From: an uncultured Halieaceae bacterium
GTDB lineage: Bacteria; Pseudomonadota; Gammaproteobacteria; Pseudomonadales; Halieaceae
DNA: 52,727 bases
Direction of reading: 5' to 3'
Assembly: GCA_913051825.1 (NCBI GenBank)
Contig: CAJXCR010000005.1
Span: forward strand, 1 to 52,727
Shown here: positions 43,776 through 52,727 of the stretch, in pieces
Layout of the letters: each line of letters begins with the position of its first letter
Numbering within the stretch: the first letter of the stretch is position 1
Notes under the pieces: generated by a model
The model's database searches: none
Seen by the model: only the letters and a program-made list of their open reading frames with translations
Told to the model about the DNA's origin: nothing
Program-made: the position numbers and the translations under genes

Positions 43776-44945
43776 ATGAATACTAGTTATCCTACTTTAG
43801 ATTTTAATCTTGGATCTGACATTGATTTGCTTCGTGATGCGGTTTACCAGTTTTCACAGGCCGAGATCGCTCCGCTTGCTGAAGAGATTGATAAAAGTAA
43901 TAACTTTCCAATGGAGCTGTGGCCGCTACTAGGGGAGATGGGGTTATTGGGAATTACTGTTGATGAAAAATATGGTGGTGCTGGTATGAGTTATTTGGCG
44001 CACTGTGTTGCTATGGAGGAGATTTCTAGAGCATCTGCATCAGTGGCACTATCTTATGGCGCTCACTCAAACCTGTGTGTAAACCAGTTGTATAGAAATG
44101 GGACCGAAGAGCAAAAGCAAAAATACCTGCCCTCATTATGTTCTGGCGAATGTATTGGAGCTCTTGCAATGAGTGAGCCTGGAGCGGGTTCAGATGTTGT
44201 CAGTATGAAGTTAAGCGCAAAAAAAATGGGTGATTATTATAGTCTTAATGGAAATAAAATGTGGATCACTAATGGCCCTGATGCACATACTTACATCATT
44301 TATGCTAAGACTGATATGGATGCTAAAGCAAAAGGTATTACCGCGTTTATAGTTGAGGACACATTTGAAGGATTCTCTCGTAATCAAAAGCTAGACAAAT
44401 TGGGGATGCGTGGTTCGAACACCTGCGAGTTAGTATTTGAAAACTGTTTGGTGCCTGCTGAAAATATTCTTGGTCATGAAGGACAAGGAGTGACGGTACT
44501 GATGTCTGGCCTTGACTATGAGCGCACGGTCCTATCGGGTGGGCCGGTTGGAATAATGCAGGCCTGCTTGGATATTGTGCTTCCATATATCCATGAGCGG
44601 GTGCAATTTGGAAGTGCGATCGGAGAATTTCAACTTATGCAGGGTAAAATTGCCGATATGTATGCTGATTTAAATGCTTCACGTGCTTACCTCTATGCCG
44701 TGGCGAGAGCATGTGATTCCGATCAAGAATCTCGAAAGGATGCTGCTGCTGTTATTCTGTTTACGGCTGAGAAAGCCACCCAGATGGCGTTGCAAGCGAT
44801 TCAAGCTTTAGGTGGAAATGGTTATATGAATGAATATCCGGTGGGACGATTACTGCGTGACGCAAAGCTTTATGAGATTGGTGCTGGAACTTCGGAAGTT
44901 CGTCGTATGCTTATAGGACGAGAACTCTTTGGTGAAAGTTCTTAA
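43776..44945 (+). CDS. ivd: Isovaleryl-CoA dehydrogenase
   Basis: A 389-residue acyl-CoA dehydrogenase that oxidises isovaleryl-CoA to 3-methylcrotonyl-CoA in leucine breakdown, passing electrons to [18 protein letters not shown] and [15 protein letters not shown] are the family patterns. The catalytic Glu sits in [13 protein letters not shown] (about residue 248), the isovaleryl type position; the usual C-terminal catalytic-Glu position reads EIGAGTSEV. The normal partners (mccA/B, liuC) are not next to it; pdxJ converges downstream. AGGAG lies 30 nt upstream, and a 6-codon frame GTG-GAT-CAG-ATT-AAA-TTA-TGA (43759-43779) ends overlapping the ATG. Confidence 0.93.
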   Translation: MNTSYPTLDFNLGSDIDLLRDAVYQFSQAEIAPLAEEIDKSNNFPMELWPLLGEMGLLGITVDEKYGGAGMSYLAHCVAMEEISRASASVALSYGAHSNLCVNQLYRNGTEEQKQKYLPSLCSGECIGALAMSEPGAGSDVVSMKLSAKKMGDYYSLNGNKMWITNGPDAHTYIIYAKTDMDAKAKGITAFIVEDTFEGFSRNQKLDKLGMRGSNTCELVFENCLVPAENILGHEGQGVTVLMSGLDYERTVLSGGPVGIMQACLDIVLPYIHERVQFGSAIGEFQLMQGKIADMYADLNASRAYLYAVARACDSDQESRKDAAAVILFTAEKATQMALQAIQALGGNGYMNEYPVGRLLRDAKLYEIGAGTSEVRRMLIGRELFGESS

Positions 44946-45104
44946 TAAGGGCTTTAGATGCAGATTATAAAAACCAAAAAAAATTAATATATCCGTAATA
45001 TGTTAAAAGTTAGCGATACATGAAAATTCTTTTTGAAGCTTTCAAAAATGAAGCGCTATTCTAGATGATTAATTGCTGACAACATTACAGGAAATGGATA
45101 AATC

Positions 45105-45866
45105 TTATGAATTAAGGATTTTTTTGTATGACCGAACAGCTTGCTCCAGTCCCATCTCCAGCGCGTCAACTGTTAAGTGGTGTCCAATTGATACTTCCAA
45201 TAGATTTTCAATTCCGCAAAATTTCTGCAGGTTGTCAAGATTTAGATCGTGACCAGCATTAAGTCCTAATCCATAATTATTGGCTGCATCCGCTGCCGTT
45301 TGATAAATTTTGAATACAGATTCTAGATCTTTTTTATTGCAGAATGCTTGTGCAAATGATTCTGTATAAAGCTCTATTCTGTGAGTATTAATTTCTGCGG
45401 CAATTTTTATTTGCTTCGGATCAGGATCCATAAATAGGCTAGTGCGAATCCCCATTGATTTTAATTCGTCCACAATTGGCGCCACACGATCTGCATCTTT
45501 TATGAGATTGAACCCGTGATCTGATGTTAATTGACTATCGCTGTCGGGTACTAGGGTGCATTGAGTAGGCTTGATGTCTCTAACCAAATCCATGAAACCG
45601 GGATAGTCTGCCACTCCTTTACGATCACTTTTTCTTCCTTCAGAAAAAGGGTTGCCTTCAATATTAAATTCAACCTGAAGCATGGGGTTTAGGTCAAAGC
45701 AATCTTGCGCTCTTATATGACGCTGATCGGGACGCGGATGAACAGTGATTCCATCTGCACCGGCTGAAATGCACTTTGCAGCAAAGTCAGTAACAGAAGG
45801 AATTTCAGTATCTCTAGAATTTCTGATTAAAGCTATTTTGTTTAAGTTTACGCTGAGGGCGACCAT
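45105..45866 (-). CDS. pdxJ: Pyridoxine 5'-phosphate synthase
   Basis: A 253-residue TIM-barrel enzyme that condenses 3-amino-2-oxopropyl phosphate with 1-deoxyxylulose 5-phosphate to pyridoxine phosphate. Features are the N-terminal MVALSVNLNKIALIRNSR, GADGITVHPRPDQRHI, CTLVPDS and GLNAGHDLNLDNL. It is slightly longer than the E. coli protein. ATG at 45866 was chosen over an upstream TTG. It begins 23 nt after the ppiA stop on the same strand, so the pair is probably co-transcribed. Confidence 0.96.
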   Translation of the reverse strand: MVALSVNLNKIALIRNSRDTEIPSVTDFAAKCISAGADGITVHPRPDQRHIRAQDCFDLNPMLQVEFNIEGNPFSEGRKSDRKGVADYPGFMDLVRDIKPTQCTLVPDSDSQLTSDHGFNLIKDADRVAPIVDELKSMGIRTSLFMDPDPKQIKIAAEINTHRIELYTESFAQAFCNKKDLESVFKIYQTAADAANNYGLGLNAGHDLNLDNLQKFCGIENLLEVSIGHHLTVDALEMGLEQAVRSYKKILNS

Positions 45867-45889
45867 TTTGATTAACAACTATTGAAGAT

Positions 45890-46453
45890 CTAATTTCGAT
45901 GTATATCGAGTATTTTAATCGGTACAGATGGAACATCTTCAAAATCGCCCCATTTTTTTGTTTTGGCCGTGGCTATCCAGTCAACTACGTTCATTCCTGA
46001 AATCACTTCTCCAAAAACAGTATAACCAGGAGTCCCCGGTGACCAATCTAATCTAAGATTCGTACGTTGATTTATAAAAAACTGAGCCGATGCAGAATCT
46101 GGGTTCGAAGTTCTGGCCATCGAGATTGTGCCGCGGACGTTGTGTAGACGATTTCTTGATTCATTAATTATTGGTTCTCGAGTGTCTTTTTGAATCATAC
46201 CAGGACGGAATCCACCTCCTTGAATCATGAAGTTAGGAATGACTCGGTGAAAAATCGTTCCATCATAGAAATCTTCGTCTACATACTGAAGGAAATTTCT
46301 AACAGTAACGGGAGACTCCTCCTGAAATAACTTTACCTTTATTTCTCCAGCACTGGTAAGAATGGTGACGATTTTATGGTTTTCGGCAGTCTCTTCTGAA
46401 AAAGAACTAGAAGATAATAAAAATACGCATATAAGAGATATAAATTTATTCAT
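45890..46453 (-). CDS. ppiA: Periplasmic peptidyl-prolyl isomerase (cyclophilin type)
   Basis: A 187-residue cyclophilin with a signal peptide (about residues 1-19, ending SFS). The core has FHRVIPNFMIQGGGF and GTISMARTSNPDSASAQFFIN, which contain the catalytic Arg/Phe/Gln set, and a W before the C-terminus. Its length matches E. coli PpiA (190). It catalyses Xaa-Pro isomerisation in the periplasm. A cytosolic PpiB is excluded by the signal. Confidence 0.93.
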   Translation of the reverse strand: MNKFISLICVFLLSSSSFSEETAENHKIVTILTSAGEIKVKLFQEESPVTVRNFLQYVDEDFYDGTIFHRVIPNFMIQGGGFRPGMIQKDTREPIINESRNRLHNVRGTISMARTSNPDSASAQFFINQRTNLRLDWSPGTPGYTVFGEVISGMNVVDWIATAKTKKWGDFEDVPSVPIKILDIHRN

Positions 46454-46493
46454 TATCCAACTCTATTGATCTCAAAAAAAACTGGTTTAAAGA

Positions 46494-47219
46494 CTAGACC
46501 CATCCGTTTTTGCGTCGCGAACCTGGAGAAAATTTAAGTACAATCATGCAAATAATTACTCCAAGCAGAACTGCAAATGCACCTTGAATAAAGCTCTGAT
46601 TTTTCAATTTCTCGTTTAATCTGTTATTTTCAGAATCCAACGTGGCAATTTGAGCGAGAAGATTCTCTTTTTGTTTCATAAGTTCATTGTTCAATTTATC
46701 TATAGTTATAGTATTTTTTGAAATTTGTCTTAGCTGAGCTAATTCTTCAGATACCGAAAGATATTCCTTCTTTGAACTAGATACCATCAGTGAAAGGTTC
46801 TTTTGTTCAGTCTTAAAGGTGTTTACTTGACGACGTAATTTGTCATTTTCATCATTAAGCACCTCGATGCGACGTTGTGCTAATTTAAGTTCAGAGATAG
46901 AAGCTTTATTTTTTGAAATATACTGGTTTTCAATCCATCCTGACTTTTCATCATCCGTCGTAACTTTGCTCCAGAGTTTGTCATCATCGACTGAAATTAT
47001 TTTTACGCGTGTTCCGGACGATATTGAAGAGTGCACGATTGGGTATTCATAACCAGCACCAGTTCGTAAAGAAAAATCTTCGGCTGGGTAAATATAGAAA
47101 TCTGTCTGTGCGAAGGACAAAGGAGTTTTTAAAAGAAAGCCAAGTATCAGAGAAAGGAAAAAAATGAAATTTATTGGAAATTGGCTTTTTCTGTAAATTA
47201 AATCTATAAAATATTTCAT
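46494..47219 (-). CDS. SH3-domain coiled-coil membrane protein (TIGR04211/YgiM type)
   Basis: A 241-residue protein with a signal-like helix (about residues 14-38), a bacterial SH3 domain (about 40-101, with LRTGAGYEYPIV and GWIENQYIS), a long coiled coil (about 105-205) and one C-terminal transmembrane helix (about 210-228, IQGAFAVLLGVIICMIVLK). Family proteins of this shape (YgiM) are inner-membrane proteins of uncertain function. It lies between ppiA and yciB on the same strand. Confidence 0.88.
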   Translation of the reverse strand: MKYFIDLIYRKSQFPINFIFFLSLILGFLLKTPLSFAQTDFYIYPAEDFSLRTGAGYEYPIVHSSISSGTRVKIISVDDDKLWSKVTTDDEKSGWIENQYISKNKASISELKLAQRRIEVLNDENDKLRRQVNTFKTEQKNLSLMVSSSKKEYLSVSEELAQLRQISKNTITIDKLNNELMKQKENLLAQIATLDSENNRLNEKLKNQSFIQGAFAVLLGVIICMIVLKFSPGSRRKNGWV

Positions 47220-47291
47220 AAGTAATAGGTTAACACATGGTCAAGGATATTTAATTTAATTAAAACTTAGTTTTTACCTCTGTAAGAACCG

Positions 47292-47891
47292 TTATTCGCC
47301 AGAAGTTGTATTGTTTTTATTCTCTTTAGGCAGATGAGGGCTTACTATAATCACAGTTAAGGTTGCTAGCAGTATAGTAAAGCCGATTGCTGAGTATAAC
47401 TTGTATGATACCCATGATGATTCACTAAAATTGAGTGCAACAAGTATATTCAAAGTTCCTACTAGTAGGAAATTCCCTATCCACAAGAAATTAAGCTTTC
47501 TCCATGCATCGGGAGGTAAGTCGAGCTGAGAGCCAAGAGTTCTTTCTATAAGATTCTTTTCGGAGAAAAAGTGTGCTGCAAGAAAAACCAAAGCTAGTGC
47601 CCAGTTAAAGATGGTGGGCTTCCATTGAATAAAAGATGGGTCGCGAAACCACAAAGTGATTCCACCAAATATTCCTACAGCTAATAAGATCCAAATCTCT
47701 CTTCTTTCAATTCGCCCCCGCAACGCAGCACTAATTGCTACTTGAGCTGCGGTTGCTGCTATAAGAATAGTGGTAGCAGAAAAAATTCCGTCGAAATAGT
47801 ATGACCAAGTTCCCAGATGTATGGTAGAACCATCATACTGGTAAGCGACGAAAAATAGTATAATCGGGACAAGTTCAAGTATCTGGGCCAT
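47292..47891 (-). CDS. yciB: Inner membrane protein YciB (septation protein A family)
   Basis: A 199-residue membrane protein with about five hydrophobic helices. The opening LELVPIILFFVAYQY and the later LTLWFRDPSFIQWKPTIFNW-type segment match YciB/IspZ. It helps envelope elongation and septation. It is divergent from rnm across a short gap. Confidence 0.93.
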   Translation of the reverse strand: MAQILELVPIILFFVAYQYDGSTIHLGTWSYYFDGIFSATTILIAATAAQVAISAALRGRIERREIWILLAVGIFGGITLWFRDPSFIQWKPTIFNWALALVFLAAHFFSEKNLIERTLGSQLDLPPDAWRKLNFLWIGNFLLVGTLNILVALNFSESSWVSYKLYSAIGFTILLATLTVIIVSPHLPKENKNNTTSGE

Positions 47892-47969
47892 AATATTCTT
47901 CTAATGATTAAGTTTCTTTATTTAGACCATCAACGTGCTGGTCTGTGACTGTCATGGAGTCTAAAGATA

Positions 47970-48809
47970 TTGCTTGTTGATTTCCACACACATACCGATG
48001 CATCTGATGGGGAACTCAAACCGACACAATTAATTGAAAGAGCTCTCCTTTTGGGTGTTGAGCAACTTGCTATAACCGATCATGACACGCTGAATGGTTG
48101 GAGATCATTGAGAGATCGTCTGGGTGGGTCAGAATCTACGCTAAAGCTCAGAACCGGTATAGAGTTATCATCCGAGTGGCAAGGGAATTCTGTTCATGTT
48201 GTGGGTATAGATGTAGATCCTGAAAATCCTTCTCTTGTACTCCTTGAAGAAAAGCAGAAAATCACACGCTTTGAAAGAGCAGAAAAGATAAGTAGTCGGC
48301 TTAGCAAGAGAGGTGTTACGGGTGCTCTAGAAGGAGTGACTAAATTAGCAGGTGACGCTGCTTTGACGAGGCCACATTTCGCAAAATGGATGCTTAACGA
48401 AGGATATGTTTCAAGCGAATCTCAGGCTTTTAAATCCTATTTGGGTCGAGGCAAAATCGGAGATATTAACTCCCTATGGCCTCCCTTAGAAACAGTTGTA
48501 GGAATTATTAATAGTGCACAAGGCGTACCAGTGCTTGCACATCCCCTAAAATACAAATTTACAAATGCAAAGCTTGAAAGACTGATTACATGTTTTTGCG
48601 AATGTGGTGGAGATGCAATTGAAGTTATTTCTGGTAGGCAGAGTTTGGAGCAAACTGACAAGCTAAGGCAGTTGGCTTATAAGTTTTCCCTATTAGCCTC
48701 AGTTGGCAGTGACTTTCATTGCGATGGAAAGTATTTAGCTAATATTGGAATAAACGCAGGGGATTTGGGTTGTATTCCCAGTATTTGGTCAGATGTTTCT
48801 TTAGTTTAA
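47970..48809 (+). CDS. rnm: PHP-domain 5'-3' exonuclease RNase AM
   Basis: A 279-residue PHP-domain enzyme (YciV/TrpH-like) with metal motifs DFHTHTDASDGEL, AITDHDT, HVVGIDVD and SVGSDFHCDG. It is known in E. coli as a 5'-3' RNase trimming rRNA ends and cleaving 3',5'-bisnucleotides. The start is TTG at 47970 with GGAG about 10 nt upstream. yciO begins directly after its stop. Confidence 0.9.
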   Translation: MLVDFHTHTDASDGELKPTQLIERALLLGVEQLAITDHDTLNGWRSLRDRLGGSESTLKLRTGIELSSEWQGNSVHVVGIDVDPENPSLVLLEEKQKITRFERAEKISSRLSKRGVTGALEGVTKLAGDAALTRPHFAKWMLNEGYVSSESQAFKSYLGRGKIGDINSLWPPLETVVGIINSAQGVPVLAHPLKYKFTNAKLERLITCFCECGGDAIEVISGRQSLEQTDKLRQLAYKFSLLASVGSDFHCDGKYLANIGINAGDLGCIPSIWSDVSLV

Positions 48810-49433
48810 ATGAGTCAGTTCTTTAAGATTCATGAAGAAAATCCACAACGTCGATTAATTCTCAGGTTGGTGGAAATAATTACTCAGGGCGGTGTTATTG
48901 TGTATCCCACCGATTCAACGTATGCGTTAGGTTGTCAAATAGGAAATAAGATTGCCAAGAGGCGAATTCAACGTATTCGAGAATTAGATCCAAATCACAA
49001 GTTCACATTGATTTGTCCGAATCTATCTTCGGTCGCTACTTATGCAAAGGTAGATAATATTGCATATCGTATTCTTCGACGGTTAACACCGGGGCCCTAT
49101 ACCTTTATTCTTCCTGCTACTTCTGAGGTTCCACGGCTTCTCGTAGATCCCAAACGCAAAACTATTGGACTACGTGTCCCATCCAATTCGATTGCTCAAG
49201 CACTTTTGTCTGAATTAGAGGATCCATTAATGAGTGTAACCCTATCTTTTCCAGACAAAGAGAATCACTTAACTGACCCAAGTGACATTAGATTGGAATT
49301 AGCTAATAGTGTGGATGCGGTAGTAGATGGAGGATATTGTGGGACTTTTTACACAACAGTTATCGATTTAGTAGGGAAAGTTCCACGCCTTGTCAGGGTC
49401 GGTAAGGGAGATGTCACCCTTTTTGAGGTGTAG
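48810..49433 (+). CDS. yciO: YciO (Sua5/YrdC-family, TsaC-like) protein
   Basis: A 207-residue YrdC-fold protein with VIVYPTDSTYALGCQIG, LTPGPYTFILPATSEVPR and the KTIGLRVP motif, which marks the YciO branch more than TsaC/Sua5. YciO is a paralogue of the threonylcarbamoyl-AMP synthase; whether it makes that product is not settled. It abuts rnm. Confidence 0.9.
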   Translation: MSQFFKIHEENPQRRLILRLVEIITQGGVIVYPTDSTYALGCQIGNKIAKRRIQRIRELDPNHKFTLICPNLSSVATYAKVDNIAYRILRRLTPGPYTFILPATSEVPRLLVDPKRKTIGLRVPSNSIAQALLSELEDPLMSVTLSFPDKENHLTDPSDIRLELANSVDAVVDGGYCGTFYTTVIDLVGKVPRLVRVGKGDVTLFEV

Positions 49434-49472
49434 TCAGGTATAATAATGTCAAATTAAACTGACGGTATTGAA

Positions 49473-50318
49473 GTGGTCGAAAGCAATAAAAAGAACTCTG
49501 AATCAGCTATTGAAGCTTCACAGGCTGGCCAACCTCAACAAGCAGAAATGCCTTTTGCGGTCGTAATGGGTAAAGAGATAACCGAATTACCTAAAGATTT
49601 GTATATTCCCCCCATGGCTCTAGAGGTATTTCTAGAAGCATTTGAAGGCCCCTTGGATCTGTTGCTTTATCTAATTCGCCGTCAAAACTTAGATGTACTA
49701 GAGATTAATGTCGCTCTAATAACAGAGCAGTATATGGCTTACATTGAGCTTATGGATGCGATGCAATTTGAACTTGCGGCGGAATATTTATTGATGGCGT
49801 CAGTTTTAGCGGAAATTAAATCTAGAATGCTATTGCCAAGATCGATTGACGATGTGGAAGATGATGATGACCCTAGGGCAAATTTGATCAAAAGATTGCA
49901 AGAATATGAACAGTTTAAACGCGCAGCGGAAAATTTAAATGAACTGCCACGTATGGAGCGAGATAACTGGCTTGGAGGCGCTGAGCTTCCCAAGTTAGAG
50001 CGATCTATTCCAAAGCCAGATGTAGATATGCGTGAGTTACTAATAGTCTTTGGTGAAGTGCTTAAACGAGCAAATCTACAGCAGAGTCACCGTGTTCAGA
50101 GAGAAGCGTTGTCGACTCGAGAGAGGATGTCTTTCGTGCTTGACGTTCTGAAAGGGGAAGAATTTATCCCTTTTGTGGATCTTTTTTCTCCTGAGGAAGG
50201 AAGAGCAGGAGTCGTTGTGACTTTTTTAGCATTAATGGAGTTAATGAAAGATTCTTTAATAGAAATTGTACAGACTAAGAATTTTGGCGAAATTCACGTC
50301 AGATTGAGGCTAAATTAG
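49473..50318 (+). CDS. scpA: Segregation and condensation protein A
   Basis: A 281-residue kleisin of the SMC-ScpAB condensin. After a variable N-terminus comes EAFEGPLDLLLYLIRRQNLDV, the SMC-binding helical part, then DNWLGG and a C-terminal winged helix. The start is GTG at 49473. scpB starts 4 nt later. SMC itself is not in the window. Confidence 0.93.
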   Translation: MVESNKKNSESAIEASQAGQPQQAEMPFAVVMGKEITELPKDLYIPPMALEVFLEAFEGPLDLLLYLIRRQNLDVLEINVALITEQYMAYIELMDAMQFELAAEYLLMASVLAEIKSRMLLPRSIDDVEDDDDPRANLIKRLQEYEQFKRAAENLNELPRMERDNWLGGAELPKLERSIPKPDVDMRELLIVFGEVLKRANLQQSHRVQREALSTRERMSFVLDVLKGEEFIPFVDLFSPEEGRAGVVVTFLALMELMKDSLIEIVQTKNFGEIHVRLRLN

Positions 50319-50322
50319 CGCT

Positions 50323-51018
50323 ATGGAACAAAGTAAATTGTTGCGTATTTTGGAAGGTGTATTGTTAGCAGCAGGGAGTCCTCTTTCAGTTTCGCAGATC
50401 AGAGAATTATTCGATGAGTCAGATAAGCCCGCTGCTTCTGAGATTCGAGATGCGCTCAAAGTTGTTTCATCAAAATACTCTGAGGCAGGTTTTGAGCTAA
50501 AGGAGGTGGCTAGTGGATTTCGATTCCAAATTCGAGACGAACTTAGTCCTTGGATTTCGAAGCTTTGGCAGGAGAGACCACAAAAATACTCTCGAGCATT
50601 ACTAGAAACTTTATCTCTTATAGCTTATCGACAACCCATTACGAGGGGAGAGATAGAGGAGATACGAGGAGTTTCATTAAGCTCAAGTATTTTGAGGACG
50701 CTCCATGAAAGAGAGTGGGTAAGAGTTGTAGGGCATCGAGATGTCCCTGGTAGGCCATCTCTTTATGCCACTACTAGAAATTTTTTAGACTATTTTAATC
50801 TTAAAAGTCTTGATCAGCTGCCTGCTTTGGCAGATGTTTCTGAATTTGAATCTTTAACGGGTGAGTTGGAGCTTGAGCAAAAGAGTAATTCTGAATTAAC
50901 TGAATCTGAGCAGGAGTCAGTCGCGCAAGTACATCAAATTGCCAATAATGACTTGGATGCAAGTGATATGGACGATATAGCGTTGCCCGTCGCTGATGAA
51001 AAAAAATCAACAGAATAG
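50323..51018 (+). CDS. scpB: Segregation and condensation protein B
   Basis: A 231-residue protein with two winged-helix domains (about residues 5-85, and 90-165, with LIAYRQPITRGEIEEIRGV). The C-terminal about 60 residues are acidic and low complexity (ELTESEQESVAQ). It works with ScpA and SMC in chromosome condensation. Confidence 0.93.
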   Translation: MEQSKLLRILEGVLLAAGSPLSVSQIRELFDESDKPAASEIRDALKVVSSKYSEAGFELKEVASGFRFQIRDELSPWISKLWQERPQKYSRALLETLSLIAYRQPITRGEIEEIRGVSLSSSILRTLHEREWVRVVGHRDVPGRPSLYATTRNFLDYFNLKSLDQLPALADVSEFESLTGELELEQKSNSELTESEQESVAQVHQIANNDLDASDMDDIALPVADEKKSTE

Positions 51019-51045
51019 TGTCGATTTATAAGCAGGGTGCTTTAA

Positions 51046-51864
51046 ATGTCTGTGAAGGACACACATAAAAACTTTTTGAGTGGTTTGAAAAAGTTTCCTC
51101 CCTCTGGGGAAAAACTACAGAAAGTTCTTGCCCGTAGAGGTCTAGGATCGAGAAGAGAAATCGAATCTTGGATTTCTAGCGGACGAGTACTGGTCAATGG
51201 AGAAGTTGCACGGCTTGGTGATCGTGTGGAGCTCAACGATCGTTTAACTGTTGATGGTGAGCGGTTGGGAGTAGGGATGGTCGAGCAAAAACATCGGTGT
51301 ATTATTTACCACAAGCCAGTTGGTCAGATTTGCTCTAGAAAAGATCCCAAAAATAGAAAAACAGTATTCGATGAGCTACCTAAATTGAGCAACGGCCGTT
51401 GGATTTCAGTTGGCAGGTTGGATTATAACACCTCAGGAATAATTTTATTTACTACGGATGGAGATTTGGCTCATGCTTTGATGCATCCATCTTCAAAAAT
51501 AGAGCGAGAATATGTTGTGCGGATTAGGGGGGATGTGAAAACAGAGCATCTTGAAAATATGACTGAGGGAATAATGCTCGATGATCGTTTGGCTTGTTTT
51601 AGTGATATCCAATATGGCAGTGGAGAGGGATCTAATAGTTGGTTCTATGTTGTCTTAATGGAGGGTCGTAATCGCGAAGTTCGAAGACTTTGGGAATCTC
51701 AGGGTCTTAGTGTGTCGAGATTAAAGCGGGTTCGCTTTGGTCCTGTATTGATCCCGTCAAAATTAAAGCAGGGGAATTGGATGGAAATTAACTCTCCAAT
51801 GAGTAGAAAGCTATATGAAATGGCGAGTTTGTCTTTCGATGAGGGGAAGAGTGGTTTTAAATAA
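51046..51864 (+). CDS. rluB: 23S rRNA pseudouridine synthase B (RsuA/RluB family)
   Basis: A 272-residue enzyme with an N-terminal S4 domain (KLQKVLARRGLGSRREIESWI) and the catalytic motif GRLDYNTSGIILF (Asp near residue 122), then LMHPSSKIEREYVVRI and EGRNREVRRLWE. It is the RluB type by position after scpB; RluE/RsuA are less likely. Converges with yciK. Confidence 0.92.
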   Translation: MSVKDTHKNFLSGLKKFPPSGEKLQKVLARRGLGSRREIESWISSGRVLVNGEVARLGDRVELNDRLTVDGERLGVGMVEQKHRCIIYHKPVGQICSRKDPKNRKTVFDELPKLSNGRWISVGRLDYNTSGIILFTTDGDLAHALMHPSSKIEREYVVRIRGDVKTEHLENMTEGIMLDDRLACFSDIQYGSGEGSNSWFYVVLMEGRNREVRRLWESQGLSVSRLKRVRFGPVLIPSKLKQGNWMEINSPMSRKLYEMASLSFDEGKSGFK

Positions 51865-51957
51865 GTAAAGAAGATGAATAAATCTTTTAATAGTAGGCCT
51901 GACAAAAAGATACAAAAAAATCGCTAATTTGACTATTACAATTTTGTTTGCAAGTTG

Positions 51958-52713
51958 TTAGCGTGCGTCAAAAGATTTTCCCGTAATTCCGGTGCTTTTC
52001 TCTCCCATTAGATAAAGGTATGCGGACATAATTTCCTCTGGAGATGGATTTTTACCAGGATCTTCTCCTGGGTAGGCGGCGCGTCTCATTGGTGTATTAG
52101 TGGCTTTGGGATTTAGGCTGTTTACCCTAATCTTTGATGTATTTTCAAGTTCATCTGCCAGCAATTGCATCATGCCTTCGGTAGCAAATTTTGAAACCGC
52201 ATATGCCCCCCAGTAGGCTCGCGCCTTCCTTCCTACGCTTGAACTAGTAAATATGATGGATGCATTTGGAGAATTTCTCAATAATGAAAGGCACGCTTTT
52301 ATTAAAAGAAAACCAGAATGCATGTTCACCTGAATCACCGTATTCCAAGAGTCAAAGCTTACATTTTCTAAAGGCGATAACTGACCCAAAACTCCAGCGT
52401 TTAATACTAAGCCATCTAAACATTTAAAATTTTCTTCAAGAGTTTTTCGTAGTGTTAGGTATTGGTTTTCCTCAGGAATCGATAGGTCCATTGGTAATAT
52501 TATTGGTGTTTCAAAACCCGAGCCTGTTATCTCGTCATAAACATCTTCAAGCTTTGCTTCTGTTCGCCCCAAAAGTAAGACCTGTGCACCATATTTGGCA
52601 TAGGTGCAGGCAACTGCTCTACCTATACCTGATCCTGCACCTGTTATTAAGATTGTTTTATTTTGAAGCAGGTCAGATGGTGGTATGTAAGTGGCAAAAT
52701 CGCTGGAATTCAA
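51958..52713 (-). CDS. yciK: SDR-family oxidoreductase YciK
   Basis: A 251-residue classical SDR with TGAGSGIGRAVA (about residues 25-36), LVLNAGVLG, and YAVSK near residue 172; YciK patterns include LLQNKTILITGAG and NPKATNTPMRRAAYPGEDP. The TTG at 52713 has AGAGGA 5-6 nt upstream. The frame stays open to the window edge (about 4 more codons seen), so a start outside the window is not excluded. Confidence 0.88.
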   Translation of the reverse strand: MNSSDFATYIPPSDLLQNKTILITGAGSGIGRAVACTYAKYGAQVLLLGRTEAKLEDVYDEITGSGFETPIILPMDLSIPEENQYLTLRKTLEENFKCLDGLVLNAGVLGQLSPLENVSFDSWNTVIQVNMHSGFLLIKACLSLLRNSPNASIIFTSSSVGRKARAYWGAYAVSKFATEGMMQLLADELENTSKIRVNSLNPKATNTPMRRAAYPGEDPGKNPSPEEIMSAYLYLMGEKSTGITGKSFDAR

Positions 52714-52727
52714 ATTATCCTCTTTTA

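Noticed and set aside
45030-45048. TTTTTGAA-GCT-TTCAAAAA inverted repeat as a terminator of ivd/pdxJ
   Set aside because: The stem is AT-only apart from one pair, the loop has three bases and no T-run follows; it is not convincing as a terminator.
1-52727. CRISPR array, prophage, insertion sequence or tRNA gene
   Set aside because: No regularly spaced repeats, transposase or integrase motifs, or cloverleaf sequence were found on reading both strands; very short or degenerate elements could still be missed.

Overview
The window looks like a chromosome segment of a marine, moderately AT-rich gammaproteobacterium. The evidence is the conserved yciB / rnm-yciO-scpA-scpB-rluB / yciK neighbourhood, a gammaproteobacterial-order type II secretion operon (gspC to gspN), and many close gammaproteobacterial housekeeping genes (rimO, rsmE, dinB, msrA, pdxJ, rluA). 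Clade assignment finer than this is inference only. No tRNA, rRNA, CRISPR array, insertion sequence or prophage was seen.

Layout. (1) 1-2631, minus strand: a thiamine-salvage operon with promoter, TPP riboswitch, TonB-dependent receptor and a PnuC/PnuT-family permease cut by the window edge. (2) 2885-7681, plus: a tight operon of a small membrane protein, a START-like lipid-binding protein, a DUF1214-like protein, a sulfotransferase, APS kinase (cysC) and ATP sulfurylase (sat), so sulfate activation is packaged with a user of PAPS. (3) 7741-15308, plus: a probably Fur-controlled cluster of a DUF4856 lipoprotein with a calcium-binding-type repeat, an imelysin-family lipoprotein, a FecA-like TonB receptor, a di-iron fatty acid hydroxylase/sterol desaturase-type membrane protein and a DUF3187 protein. 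Two nearly identical 38-bp operator-like copies precede the first two genes. (4) 15533-26948, plus: the T2SS operon gspCDEFGHIJKLMN. (5) 27018-29112, plus: rubredoxin, a neurotransmitter:sodium symporter and a cupin.

(6) 29123-33576: a periplasmic HtrA-type protease (minus), an SDR plus EthD-domain pair (plus), and a minus-strand trio of a small protein, a VWA protein and a J-domain membrane protein. (7) 33641-40577: a PhoD-like phosphatase (minus), msrA and dinB (plus), rimO and rsmE (minus), and sseA (plus). (8) 40574-43319, minus: a DUF3604 lipoprotein and rluA. (9) 43320-44945: a 456-bp intergenic region with a strong inverted repeat, then an orphan isovaleryl-CoA dehydrogenase gene. (10) 45105-52713: pdxJ, ppiA, an SH3/coiled-coil membrane protein and yciB (minus), then rnm, yciO, scpA, scpB and rluB (plus), and yciK (minus).

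The most interesting parts are the iron-type cluster at 7767-15308, the self-contained sulfation operon at 3093-7681, and the TPP riboswitch, whose downstream sequence shows two mutually exclusive 7-bp helices, one of which covers the Shine-Dalgarno. All product names come from reading motifs by eye; no database search was run.
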